The translations under genes and the position numbers were made by a program. DNA of 64,000 nucleotides, from contig CAIRAY010000111.1 of NCBI GenBank assembly GCA_903876665.1, forward strand, positions 1 to 64,000. The letters run 5' to 3'. Below the pieces are notes generated by a model. The model worked only from the letters and a program-made list of their open reading frames with translations. It ran no database searches and was not told where the DNA came from. This DNA comes from an uncultured Fibrobacterota bacterium. GTDB taxonomy: Bacteria > Fibrobacterota > Fibrobacteria > Fibrobacterales > Fibrobacteraceae. Shown here piece after piece: positions 17,789-26,255 of the stretch; positions within the stretch are counted from its first letter, which is position 1, and each line of letters begins with the position of its first letter.

Positions 17789-18110
17789 ACAGCATGGAAA
17801 GCAGGTTGTCGATCTCGTTCTGAGAAAGAATTTGCCCCGCTTGGGCATTGCCTGCGGGCGCAGGAGCTGGGCTTGCAACGGGCGCCGCAATGGGGGCAAC
17901 AGGTGCCGCATATTGTTGCATGGGCTGTGGTGCTTGAACCAATGAGGGTTTGGGTCGGTTGCCTGCAGGGGAGCTTCCGGTCCGGTACTCCGCATAAATC
18001 GCCATGAGACGTGACACCGGTTGATCGTAGACCCAGCGCGGATCCGAGAGGGCTTTGACCCAGGCGGAGTAATCGTCAAATAGCCAGGGCTGGAAATCGG
18101 CGGTGCTCAT
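17781..18110 (-). CDS. small protein ending in a FliM-type CheY-binding motif
   Basis: A 109-residue protein in three parts. Residues 1-50 form a compact, aromatic-rich segment (DFQPWLFDDYSAWVKALSDP). Residues 50-92 are a Pro/Ala-rich linker (APVAPIAAPVASPAPAPAG). The C-terminus is ILSQNEIDNLLSMLSK, matching the CheY-P-binding peptide found at the N-terminus of FliM (ILSQAEIDALL in E. coli). It is divergent from cheA across an AT-rich 89-base region. No flagellar gene is nearby. I infer an adaptor that reads phosphorylated CheY-like receivers; the N-terminal domain is not recognised. The ATG at 18110 is used; no clear ribosome site is seen. Confidence 0.72.
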   Translation of the reverse strand: MSTADFQPWLFDDYSAWVKALSDPRWVYDQPVSRLMAIYAEYRTGSSPAGNRPKPSLVQAPQPMQQYAAPVAPIAAPVASPAPAPAGNAQAGQILSQNEIDNLLSMLSK

Positions 18111-18150
18111 AAAAATAAATATACCATTCAAATAAAGAAATGTTGATTTT

Positions 18151-18179
18151 TTGACAAAAAGATGATATTGTATTTAAAA
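18151..18179 (+). promoter_or_regulatory. cheA operon promoter
   Basis: A perfect -35 TTGACA (18151-18156) is followed by an AT-rich stretch; the -10 is TTAAAA at a 17-base spacing or TATTTA at 14. A GCAGGA ribosome site precedes the cheA ATG at 18200. The same gap must also hold the promoter of the divergent FliM-motif gene. Confidence 0.5.
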
Positions 18180-18199
18180 TAAAAAAACGGCAGGAAACA

Positions 18200-21100
18200 A
18201 TGACCACTACTGACGAATCCATTCTGAAAGAGTTTTTAGCAGAAGCCCTGGACCATTTGGATGGAATAGAAGACTCGTTGTTGCAAATCGAGGGAGATGG
18301 CGCCAACATCAATGAGGAATTGGTGAACAAGGTCTTCCGGGCGGTTCACACCATCAAGGGTGGAGCGGGGTTTTTGAATCTGCAGAAGATTTCGCAGGTG
18401 TGTCATGCACAGGAGAACATCCTGAATTTGGTGCGTAACCGCAAACTCGTTCCCACCAATCCTGTCACCACCACGCTTCTTATCACTCTGGATACCATCA
18501 AGGGACTATTGCTCGATATTTCCCTGGAAGCTGCCGCTGATGTCAGTACAGAACTTGCCCGTTTAAATACCATCCTTGCCGCTGCCGAGGCTGGCATGAA
18601 TGAGAGCCAGATGGCCTCCAATTCTGGTCCGGGAGGTGCTCCTGCAGAAAGGCCGCTTAAGGATTCCGTTAGCGACGATCAGCTGGATTCCTGGCGCCGC
18701 AAGGGTTTCTGGGTATTTGAATTCAAAATTGACTTTTCTGATCCTAAATCATATGGATACATGACGGGCGATAGCCTGCTTTCGGTCATGGAGAAAACAG
18801 GAACCATCATTGCCAGCTCCATGCCGATCAATGATTTGAAGGTTCGCCTGGGCAAAGGGACCTTTGAGGATGTGCCTGTCGATCTGCTATATGCATCTAT
18901 CCTTGAACCCGACTTGATTCGGCAAATGCTTCGGCTACCGGTGACTGATATCCATCAAGTCGTCTCCCAGGATTCCAAAGCCAGTACCCCGGCCCCCGCT
19001 CCGGTCCCCAAGGCTGGCATGGTCAGCACCATTCCTAGTCCGACGGTGTCTTCTCCCATTGTGGTCTCCATTCCGGTTCCTCCTCCCGGCGAAGTGGCCC
19101 AGCATGCCGTGGCCGCAGAGCCCGCCGATAAAATCAAGGTTTCCTTGTCCGTTATCGACAATTTGATGTCTTTGGCCGGCGAGCTGGTGCTTGCCCGAAA
19201 CCAACTCATCCAGAGCGTCAGCTCCAAAGATATTGAAGCCATCGATCGTAGCGCACGGCAACTGAATTTCATCACTTCCGAACTGCAGATGAATATTATG
19301 TCCACGCGCATGCAGCCCGTGGGAAATGTATTCAACAAGTTCCGCCGAATCGTTCGCGACATGGGACAAAAGCTGGGCAAGCATGTCCAGATTTTGATTT
19401 CAGGTGAAGAGGTGGAACTGGACAAAAACATCATTGAAGCTATTGGGGATCCGCTGACGCATATTGTCCGCAATTCCATGGACCATGGTATTGAAACGGT
19501 AGAAACGCGCGAAGCCATTGGGAAGGCCGCCATGGCAACCATTCAGCTGGTGGCTCGCCACGAAGCGGGCATGGTGGTCTTGGAAGTTTCCGACGATGGG
19601 GCAGGAATCGACGCTGCCAGGGTAAAACGCAAGGCCATCGAAAAATCGGTGGTTACCGCCCAAGCCGCCGAAATGATGACCGAGAAAGAAATTTTGAATC
19701 TGGTCTTCTTGCCCGGATTTTCCACGGCGGACAAGGTCACGGACATTTCCGGGCGCGGAGTGGGAATGGATGTGGTCCGCACCACCTTCGCAAAACTCGG
19801 TGGATCGGTCGATATTGTCTCGGTGTTTGGAAAGGGCACCACCTTGCAAATTCGCTTGCCGCTGACCTTGGCAATTATTCCAGCTTTGATGGTCAAAGTG
19901 GCGGACATGGTCTTCGCCGTGCCTCAGGTGAATCTTCAGGAGCTGGTCCGCGTCGCGCCCGATCAAGTCAAAAAGCGCATCAACCGGGTTGGGGACGCTG
20001 TGTTCCTCAGGCTTCGCGATGAGCTGCTTCCTTTGCTTTCCATCCGCGAAATCCTCAAGGTAAAATCCTATTTCACCGATCCAATTACGGGTGAAGAACG
20101 CGAGGACAAACGACAATTCTGGGACCGGCGCAAGACCGACGAAGAAGTCTCCGAAGAAATTCGCAATTTGCGCCAAAAAACGGGCGACCGGCGTAGCCGC
20201 ATGGGTGGCTCGGTAAAAATAGCCGTTGTCACCACGGGGCATATCCGTTTTGGCATTGTGGTTGATGGTTTCCAGGATACCGAAGAAGTTGTTTTGAAAC
20301 CCCTTGGGTCCCATATCAAGGAATGCCGCTTCTATTCCGGCGCGACCATCCTTGGGGATGGCCGTCCTGCCTTGATTTTTGATATTTCCGGGGTTGCGGA
20401 GCACTGGCTCAATATCGCCACGCTCCAAGATGCGCGGGAGTCCATTTCAAGCAAACAAACCACAAAAGAAGATGTTCAGGCTCTCATTATCCTCAAGGGC
20501 GGTGGAGAACAATTCTATGCGGCGCCACTTGGCTTGATTACCCGTATTGAACAGGTGGACGCCAAGCAGATTGAAAAGGTGGGCGGGAAGGTGCACATGC
20601 AATACCGCAATGCCATCATGCCCTTGTATACAGTGGATGGGATTGCCAAGGTAGAAGCCTTGCCCGAGCAAGACTTCTACTATGTTGTTCTTTTCAAAAT
20701 GCAAAAGAAGGACGTGGGCCTTATCGTCGCAGAAATCGTAGACACGGTGGAGACCAAGGCCATTGTGGATCAGAGCGCCTATCATCAAAATGGTATCATG
20801 GGAACCTCCATCATTGATGGCCGAACCACATTCATGCTCGACCTGTATGGGATCGCAGTGGGGCAGAACCCAGAATTGGGACATACTCCTGTGGTTGCCC
20901 AAGTTGCCGGGAGTGTCGAAACCAAAGTTCTCGTGGTGGATGATTCCCTGTTCTTTCGCACACAAATTCAAAAATTCGTGGAAGAGGCAGGATTCAAAAC
21001 CCTGACGGCCGAAGACGGGGTTCAGGCGCTGGAAATGATGAAGGATAGTGCCAATGTGATCTCCATGCTTCTCACCGATATCGAGATGCCAAATATGGAC

Positions 21101-21289
21101 GGATTGGAACTGACTCGGCATGTCCGCGATCTGCCCCAGTTTAAGAATCTTCCCATTTTGGCCATAACCTCGTTGATGGGTTCCGATGCGGAAAAGCGAG
21201 GACTCGAAGCTGGGGTGAACGAATACCAAATCAAATTGGATCGCGAAAAAATTGTGGACCGTCTCCGTTTTTATCATAAGGTTAAATAG
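18200..21289 (+). CDS. cheA: hybrid chemotaxis histidine kinase CheA with two CheW-like domains and a receiver
   Basis: A 1029-residue CheA. The Hpt domain (1-110) has the phospho-His in FRAVHTIKGGAGFL. A middle region and a Pro-rich linker follow. The dimerisation domain starts at KVSLSVIDNLMSLAGELVLARNQL. The ATPase domain has HIVRNSMDHGIE (N), DDGAGID (G1) and GRGVGMDVVRT (G2). A first CheW-like domain (about 555-740) and a second shorter one (about 755-890) come next. The C-terminal receiver (910-1029) has VLVVDDS and the phospho-Asp in LLTDIEMPNMDG. It is first in an operon with cheW, cheR, a PilZ gene and cheX. The attached receiver may be a phosphate sink or an internal output. Confidence 0.94.
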   Translation: MTTTDESILKEFLAEALDHLDGIEDSLLQIEGDGANINEELVNKVFRAVHTIKGGAGFLNLQKISQVCHAQENILNLVRNRKLVPTNPVTTTLLITLDTIKGLLLDISLEAAADVSTELARLNTILAAAEAGMNESQMASNSGPGGAPAERPLKDSVSDDQLDSWRRKGFWVFEFKIDFSDPKSYGYMTGDSLLSVMEKTGTIIASSMPINDLKVRLGKGTFEDVPVDLLYASILEPDLIRQMLRLPVTDIHQVVSQDSKASTPAPAPVPKAGMVSTIPSPTVSSPIVVSIPVPPPGEVAQHAVAAEPADKIKVSLSVIDNLMSLAGELVLARNQLIQSVSSKDIEAIDRSARQLNFITSELQMNIMSTRMQPVGNVFNKFRRIVRDMGQKLGKHVQILISGEEVELDKNIIEAIGDPLTHIVRNSMDHGIETVETREAIGKAAMATIQLVARHEAGMVVLEVSDDGAGIDAARVKRKAIEKSVVTAQAAEMMTEKEILNLVFLPGFSTADKVTDISGRGVGMDVVRTTFAKLGGSVDIVSVFGKGTTLQIRLPLTLAIIPALMVKVADMVFAVPQVNLQELVRVAPDQVKKRINRVGDAVFLRLRDELLPLLSIREILKVKSYFTDPITGEEREDKRQFWDRRKTDEEVSEEIRNLRQKTGDRRSRMGGSVKIAVVTTGHIRFGIVVDGFQDTEEVVLKPLGSHIKECRFYSGATILGDGRPALIFDISGVAEHWLNIATLQDARESISSKQTTKEDVQALIILKGGGEQFYAAPLGLITRIEQVDAKQIEKVGGKVHMQYRNAIMPLYTVDGIAKVEALPEQDFYYVVLFKMQKKDVGLIVAEIVDTVETKAIVDQSAYHQNGIMGTSIIDGRTTFMLDLYGIAVGQNPELGHTPVVAQVAGSVETKVLVVDDSLFFRTQIQKFVEEAGFKTLTAEDGVQALEMMKDSANVISMLLTDIEMPNMDGLELTRHVRDLPQFKNLPILAITSLMGSDAEKRGLEAGVNEYQIKLDREKIVDRLRFYHKVK

Positions 21290-21290
21290 T

Positions 21291-21755
21291 ATGTCGACGA
21301 CAACAGAAGCCCAGGCCAATTCAAAAACAGTCGTGCGCGACATATTGTTATTCAATGTCGCGAATACGCTTTGCGGTATTGATGTTTTGCTGATACAGGA
21401 AGTCCGCAAGGATTTCGAAATTACCCCCGTGCCACTCGCTCCGGATTATGTGAGCGGAGTCATGAACCTACGCGGAGAAATCGCTACGGTGTTTGACCTG
21501 GGGCTCAAGCTGGGGCTTCAATCCGAGATGGATCCCAAACTGCGCAAGGTCATTGTGCTCAAAAACCGGGGTGGTGAATTCGAGGGGTTGCTCGTCGATG
21601 ATGTCGCCGATGTCATGCAGATTACCGGGAACGACGTCAACAGCGCACCCGGCCATCTTACCAGTGTCAAACCTGAATTTGTCGAAGGAATTTGCCGACA
21701 GGATGAGGATCTGGTCGCCTTGCTGAATTTGCATGTGATCTTTGAAAAGAAATAG
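21291..21755 (+). CDS. cheW: CheW chemotaxis coupling protein
   Basis: A 154-residue CheW-fold protein: ILLFNVANTLCGIDVLLIQEVRK at the N-terminus, APDYVSGVMNLRGEIATVFDLG in the centre and LVDDVADVMQI toward the end. It links CheA to chemoreceptors. The ATG at 21291 follows the cheA stop immediately and is preferred over a longer frame that would run into cheA. No receptor (MCP) gene is present in the window. Confidence 0.93.
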   Translation: MSTTTEAQANSKTVVRDILLFNVANTLCGIDVLLIQEVRKDFEITPVPLAPDYVSGVMNLRGEIATVFDLGLKLGLQSEMDPKLRKVIVLKNRGGEFEGLLVDDVADVMQITGNDVNSAPGHLTSVKPEFVEGICRQDEDLVALLNLHVIFEKK

Positions 21756-21766
21756 GCGATCCTTCG

Positions 21767-22600
21767 ATGGTGCCAATAACAGACGCGGAATTTGTTGAGT
21801 TTACCCGCCTAGTCAATCAATTGACTGGAATTGTCTTGGATGATACCAAGCGCTATTTGATCGAGACCCGAATCGGTCCTTTAGTTGATGAGCTCAAGCT
21901 CAGCAATTATCGTTCACTGTTAGATTTGGTCAAATCCGGAGGGAAGCCGGCTCTGCAGGAGCGGATTATTGACGCCATTACCACCAATGAGACGTTCTTC
22001 TTTCGGGAGCCCGGTGCATTTGATTTGTTGCGCCGTCGCTTGATTCCCAAGGCCTTGGATGAGCGGACTGGATCGAGGAGCCGCGAACCCATGCGCATCT
22101 GGAGTGCTGCGTGCTCATCGGGCCAGGAAATGTACAGCCTTGCCATTTCGGCGTTGGAGCTCATCGGGACGATTGCCACCGAACGGATCGCGATCGATGG
22201 TTCCGATATCAGTGAGCAAATCCTCGCCCGCGCAAGCCTTGGTGCGTATAGCCAATTTGAGGTGAATCGAGGAATGCCCGCAAATCTTCTGTCCAAATAT
22301 TTTACGGCTACGCCCACGGGGTTCCGGGTGGTGGATCACATTCGAGCGATGTGTAGCTTTAACAAGGCGAACCTTTTGCGGCTGGGTCCGATGATGCATC
22401 GGTACGATGTCATTTTATGTCGCAATGTTTCCATTTACTTTAGTCCTGCAGAACGGATCGTTCTTTTTCGCAGTCTCGCCAACTGCCTGATTCCTGGAGG
22501 GGCGTTGATCGTTGGATCCACTGAGCAGGTTCGGGATTGTGAAAGCATTTTGCGCATGGTCAATGATTTTCCCGGGTGCTACTACTATCAAAGGATTTAA
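21767..22600 (+). CDS. cheR: CheR chemoreceptor glutamate methyltransferase
   Basis: A 277-residue CheR: an N-terminal helical domain with TTNETFFFREPGAFD, the SAM-binding segment RIWSAACSSGQEMYSLAI, and YDVILCRNVSIYF (CheR normally has CRNVxIYF). It would methylate chemoreceptor glutamates with S-adenosylmethionine. There is no CheB in this cluster, so demethylation must come from elsewhere or is not used. It lies 11 bases after cheW. Confidence 0.94.
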   Translation: MVPITDAEFVEFTRLVNQLTGIVLDDTKRYLIETRIGPLVDELKLSNYRSLLDLVKSGGKPALQERIIDAITTNETFFFREPGAFDLLRRRLIPKALDERTGSRSREPMRIWSAACSSGQEMYSLAISALELIGTIATERIAIDGSDISEQILARASLGAYSQFEVNRGMPANLLSKYFTATPTGFRVVDHIRAMCSFNKANLLRLGPMMHRYDVILCRNVSIYFSPAERIVLFRSLANCLIPGGALIVGSTEQVRDCESILRMVNDFPGCYYYQRI

Positions 22601-22602
22601 GC

Positions 22603-22929
22603 ATGGAGAACAGAAGACTAAGAGAGCGGATTCCTCTGGATTTTGAAATTGAAATCCAAAGGTCCAATAACTGGGTGAAGGTGGAACACTCCAAAGACTT
22701 GAGCATGAGTGGAATCCTTCTTCAAACCAGTGAGCCCTTTGAGATGGGGGAGTCCATTGTAATCCGCTTTTGCATAGAAGGAGATGAGGTCCCGTCCTTG
22801 CTTATTCCAGGAGTTGTTGTTCATATTCACGATCACGAGGGTCTCCAATCCATCGGAGTCCGCTTCGAAAGTTTGGGCTCGGATCAGTCCATTTTCCTGT
22901 ACAGAATGATACAATTGCATAAAGATTGA
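22603..22929 (+). CDS. PilZ domain c-di-GMP receptor
   Basis: A 108-residue stand-alone PilZ domain. The first c-di-GMP motif is the Arg-rich ENRRLRERIPLDF and the second is KDLSMSGILL, fitting [D/N]xSxxG. It starts two bases after the cheR stop (ATG 22603). Its place between cheR and cheX suggests that c-di-GMP modulates the output of this chemosensory pathway. Confidence 0.88.
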   Translation: MENRRLRERIPLDFEIEIQRSNNWVKVEHSKDLSMSGILLQTSEPFEMGESIVIRFCIEGDEVPSLLIPGVVVHIHDHEGLQSIGVRFESLGSDQSIFLYRMIQLHKD

Positions 22930-22940
22930 AGAGGTATTTT

Positions 22941-23399
22941 ATGAGAGTTGAATGGATCAATCCATTTTTAACAGCAACAGTGGATACATTTGCCCGTATG
23001 GCAAAGACCAAGGTTACTGCCGGCAAACCCTATTTATTCACTAATCAACAAAACATCAAGGATATTTCTGGGGTAATTGGTCTTTCCGGATCGCTGAAGG
23101 GCGCTGTGGTGATTGGCATGCCGGAAGCCGTGGCATTGAATGCGGTGGAAAAGCTGGTCGGAACCAAATACACCAAGATCACTGCGGACGTGAGTGACGC
23201 CGTAGGTGAAATCGCGAACATCATTGCCGGATATGCCAAAAAGGATATTTCCGGTGAAGATATCCAGATTGCACTTCCAACTGTGGTCCTGGGACCGAAA
23301 CACATGGTCGCAATGCCCAGCGATGTAACGGTCGTAGTGATTCCTTTCGAAAGTGAAATCGGTCATTTTGTGATTGAAGTGGGAATGCGCAAGACCTAA
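22941..23399 (+). CDS. cheX: CheX-like CheY-P phosphatase
   Basis: A 152-residue protein of the CheC/CheX/FliY phosphatase superfamily. It has the catalytic helix DAVGEIANIIAGYAKK, with the conserved E..N pair, and the SGSLKGAVVIGMPEAVA strand pair. It should dephosphorylate receivers such as the one on CheA or free CheY-like proteins. The start ATG 22941 has GAGG upstream. It closes the chemosensory operon. Confidence 0.88.
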   Translation: MRVEWINPFLTATVDTFARMAKTKVTAGKPYLFTNQQNIKDISGVIGLSGSLKGAVVIGMPEAVALNAVEKLVGTKYTKITADVSDAVGEIANIIAGYAKKDISGEDIQIALPTVVLGPKHMVAMPSDVTVVVIPFESEIGHFVIEVGMRKT

Positions 23400-23403
23400 A
23401 ACG

Positions 23404-23409
23404 TACATT
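23404..23409 (+). promoter_or_regulatory. -10 box for xseA
   Basis: TACATT lies seven bases before the xseA ATG at 23417, just after the cheX stop. No ribosome site is present. A leaderless xseA transcript is possible. Confidence 0.35.
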
Positions 23410-23416
23410 TGCAGGC

Positions 23417-24808
23417 ATGGACGAACCCGTCAAATCATTTCCGATCAGCAAGTACCTTCAGGGCGTAAAGCGCTTGTTGACGGAAAAGATTCCCCCCGTG
23501 TGGGTGCATGGGGTGATTTCTCAGCTCGTGGTCCGGGACCGCATGTGCTATCTGACTTTGTCCGAGTATTCCGATTCCGATGTCCGTCCCGTCGCCTCCT
23601 TGAATCTTTACATTTATACGACTGAATTGGATCGTCTCAACGAAAAATTGGCGGCACTTCCCAATCCTTTTTCCTTTGCGGCGGAACTCAAGGTCTCCTT
23701 GCTTTTGCAGGCGGATTTTTATGTGCCACAAGGAAAATTCCAAGCCAAGGTTCTGGATATTGATCCAGTTCATACCTTGGGCGAGATGGCTCTGACCCGT
23801 CAAATGATTTTACGAAGGCTCAGGTCAGAAAACCTCCTGGAGCGTAACCGAACACTCGAAATGCCTGTTTTGCCGGTCAAAGTTGGACTGGTCACGGCGC
23901 AAGGGAGCGCAGCCTACCACGACTTTACCACTACCTTGGCTTCTTCCGGCTTTTGCTTTGAGGTGGTGCCGGCTTTCGCCCGCATGCAAGGCAACGAAAC
24001 CGAATCCACTGTGCTTACTGCCATGGGCGTCTTGGCTCAGATTGGCGACTTGGATGTAATTTGCATTGTGCGGGGTGGGGGATCTAAGAACGATCTGAAT
24101 TATTTCGACAGCGAAGCCCTTTGTCGCGCGGTAGCCTTGGCCCGGGTTCCGGTTTTGACCGGAATTGGACATGAAATTGACCAGAGCCTCGTGGATTTGG
24201 TGGCTTGGAAATCCTGCATTACTCCGACCGACTGCGCGAAATTTTTGGTGGAGCAGGTCAGTTATTCTTGGACTCAAGCGGAGCAGAAGGTTCAAAGAAT
24301 TGCCCTGCTTGCCCGACAGCGCCTGGAGCATGAACAAATGCGGTTCCGCAATTTGGTTCAGGGATTCGCACGGAGACTTCCGGGACGGCTTGCCCGGGAA
24401 CGGGAACGCCTGGTTCGAAATTCCCGGGACCTGCGTCGCAATGCGGAACAAAGGTTCCTGCGGGAAAATCAGGAATTGCGTCGGAACCAAATTGGCTTGC
24501 GACAGGGTGTAATGAAGATTCTCAGTCTTGAAAACCTGCGCCTTTTGCCTTGGCCTGGTCGCCTGAAGCAGGCCACGGCCATGCACATTCAAAAAAACTC
24601 CATGAAGTTGGAGCTCGCTCTGGAACGAATCAAAGCCAATGACCCGATCCGCGTGGTCAAGCGCGGCTATTCCATCACCACGGACGCCCAGGGCAAAGTT
24701 CTTCGCAACGCAAGCCAGGCAGAAGAGGGGGCCGAGCTCGTCAGCAAATTTGCTTGGGGCGAAGTCCGTAGCCGTATTACCGCCAAGAGCGCGGAAATTC
24801 TATCTTAG
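23417..24808 (+). CDS. xseA: exodeoxyribonuclease VII large subunit
   Basis: A 463-residue XseA. The N-terminal OB-fold is at about 5-110 (VWVHGVISQLVVRDRMCYLTL). The nuclease core has KVGLVTAQGSAAYHDF, CIVRGGGSKNDLNYFDSEA and PVLTGIGHEIDQSLVDLVA. A long Arg-rich coiled-coil (about 275-390) and the C-terminal KRGYSITTDAQGKVL segment follow. With XseB it degrades single-stranded DNA. It is followed by xseB (five-base gap) and tyrS. Confidence 0.95.
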   Translation: MDEPVKSFPISKYLQGVKRLLTEKIPPVWVHGVISQLVVRDRMCYLTLSEYSDSDVRPVASLNLYIYTTELDRLNEKLAALPNPFSFAAELKVSLLLQADFYVPQGKFQAKVLDIDPVHTLGEMALTRQMILRRLRSENLLERNRTLEMPVLPVKVGLVTAQGSAAYHDFTTTLASSGFCFEVVPAFARMQGNETESTVLTAMGVLAQIGDLDVICIVRGGGSKNDLNYFDSEALCRAVALARVPVLTGIGHEIDQSLVDLVAWKSCITPTDCAKFLVEQVSYSWTQAEQKVQRIALLARQRLEHEQMRFRNLVQGFARRLPGRLARERERLVRNSRDLRRNAEQRFLRENQELRRNQIGLRQGVMKILSLENLRLLPWPGRLKQATAMHIQKNSMKLELALERIKANDPIRVVKRGYSITTDAQGKVLRNASQAEEGAELVSKFAWGEVRSRITAKSAEILS

Positions 24809-24813
24809 CGTTC

Positions 24814-25035
24814 ATGAGTGATCGAAATCTAAGTTACCAAGACGCCATGGCGCGTATCGAAATCATTTTGCAGCGTATCGATAATACTGACGTGGGACTC
24901 GATGAAATTGCGTCCCAGGTGGAGGAAGCCACCGAGCTTCTCAAATCCTGCAAAAGGATCCTGACCGAGACCGGAAAAAGCGTGCAAGGTGCGCTGGATT
25001 CCCTGGACTCCGAATTTAAAGAAAAAGAGATTTGA
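24814..25035 (+). CDS. xseB: exodeoxyribonuclease VII small subunit
   Basis: A 73-residue helical protein with the family pattern LSYQDAMARIEIILQRID and EEATELLKSCKRILTE. It forms the small subunit of exonuclease VII and is immediately downstream of xseA. It ends two bases before the tyrS ATG. Confidence 0.93.
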   Translation: MSDRNLSYQDAMARIEIILQRIDNTDVGLDEIASQVEEATELLKSCKRILTETGKSVQGALDSLDSEFKEKEI

Positions 25036-25037
25036 AT

Positions 25038-26255
25038 ATGTTTGCTCCCCTTCAAGAACAACTGGATACTTTGCTCCGTGGCGTCATCGAAATTGTCCCC
25101 AAAGAGGAGCTCGAGGCCAAGCTCAAAAAGTCGATCGCAACGGGAAAGCCTTTGCGCATCAAGCTTGGGGTGGACCCCACCGCACCCGATGTGCACCTCG
25201 GATTCACCGTGGTCATGCGGAAACTGGCCCAGTTCCAAAAATTTGGCCATCAGGTCATTCTGATTGTGGGCGACTATACCGCCACCGTGGGCGACCCCAG
25301 TGGCCGGTCCAAGGCCCGTCCCCGGCTGTCCCATGCCGAGGTCCTGGACAATGCCAAGTATTACCAGGAACAGTTTTTCAAGATCGTGGACCGGACACGG
25401 ACAGAAATTGTCTTTAATGGAACCTGGTTCAAAACCATGTCCTTTGACCAGGTGACCAAGTTGCTCTCGCAAATCACCGTTGCTCAAATGCTGGAGCGCG
25501 AAGACTTCCAGAACCGGTATCGCACGGGGAACCCCATTTCCCTGCACGAATTCATGTACCCGCTCATGCAGGGCTACGACTCACTCATGATCAACGCCGA
25601 TGTGGAAATCGGGGGAACCGACCAGAAATTTAATGTGCTACGCGGGCGCGATATTCAGCTGGCAGAAGGCCAGGAGCCCCAAATTGGCTTGTTCATGCCC
25701 ATCCTGATTGGAACCGATGGCAAGACCAAAATGTCCAAGAGCGTTGGAAACTACATTGGAATCAACGAGCCCGCAGATGTGATGTACCATAAGGTATATA
25801 CCATTCCGGACGCGCTCATCACAGATTGGTACACGCTTCTGACCGATCTGCCTTCGGCAGAAATTGCGTCTTTGAGTGCTGCGATCGCAGCGGGAACAAT
25901 GCACCCCAACGAGGCCAAACATCGTTTGGCTCTTGAGATCGTGAGCCAGTACCATGGTCAGGAAGAAGCTCAGCGCGCTGCTGAAAAAGAGCGTTCCGTT
26001 CATAGCGGCGATGCCATTCCCAGTGATGCGGTAGTTTGTGTGCAACCATTGGGAACCCAAAAGGTCATAGATCTTTTGATCGCCATCGGGGCATTCCCCT
26101 CCAAGGGGGAAGCTCGCCGGATGGTTCAGAACGGTGGAGTCAAAATTGACGGAGAGAAGGTGGCCGATGCCAATGCCGACATCGACGTCAGCACCAAGCA
26201 GATCCTGATTCAGGTGGGCAAGCGGGGCTATTTTACTTTGAAATCACCAGATTGA
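25038..26255 (+). CDS. tyrS: tyrosyl-tRNA synthetase
   Basis: A 405-residue class I synthetase. The HIGH-like motif is PDVHLGF, the KMSKS loop is KTKMSKSVGN, and the C-terminal S4 RNA-binding domain is GEARRMVQNGGVKIDGEKV. The LGVDPTAPDVHLG form places it in the second bacterial TyrRS group (TyrS2/TyrZ type). The ATG at 25038 is used; an upstream TTG overlaps the xseB stop. The last 23 bases overlap the convergent cNMP-binding gene. Confidence 0.95.
   Translation: MFAPLQEQLDTLLRGVIEIVPKEELEAKLKKSIATGKPLRIKLGVDPTAPDVHLGFTVVMRKLAQFQKFGHQVILIVGDYTATVGDPSGRSKARPRLSHAEVLDNAKYYQEQFFKIVDRTRTEIVFNGTWFKTMSFDQVTKLLSQITVAQMLEREDFQNRYRTGNPISLHEFMYPLMQGYDSLMINADVEIGGTDQKFNVLRGRDIQLAEGQEPQIGLFMPILIGTDGKTKMSKSVGNYIGINEPADVMYHKVYTIPDALITDWYTLLTDLPSAEIASLSAAIAAGTMHPNEAKHRLALEIVSQYHGQEEAQRAAEKERSVHSGDAIPSDAVVCVQPLGTQKVIDLLIAIGAFPSKGEARRMVQNGGVKIDGEKVADANADIDVSTKQILIQVGKRGYFTLKSPD

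Noticed and set aside
19400-20428. Long open frame antisense to cheA (342 residues)
   Set aside because: It has no recognisable domain, is rich in residues expected from reading a coding strand in reverse, and lies entirely within a well supported gene.
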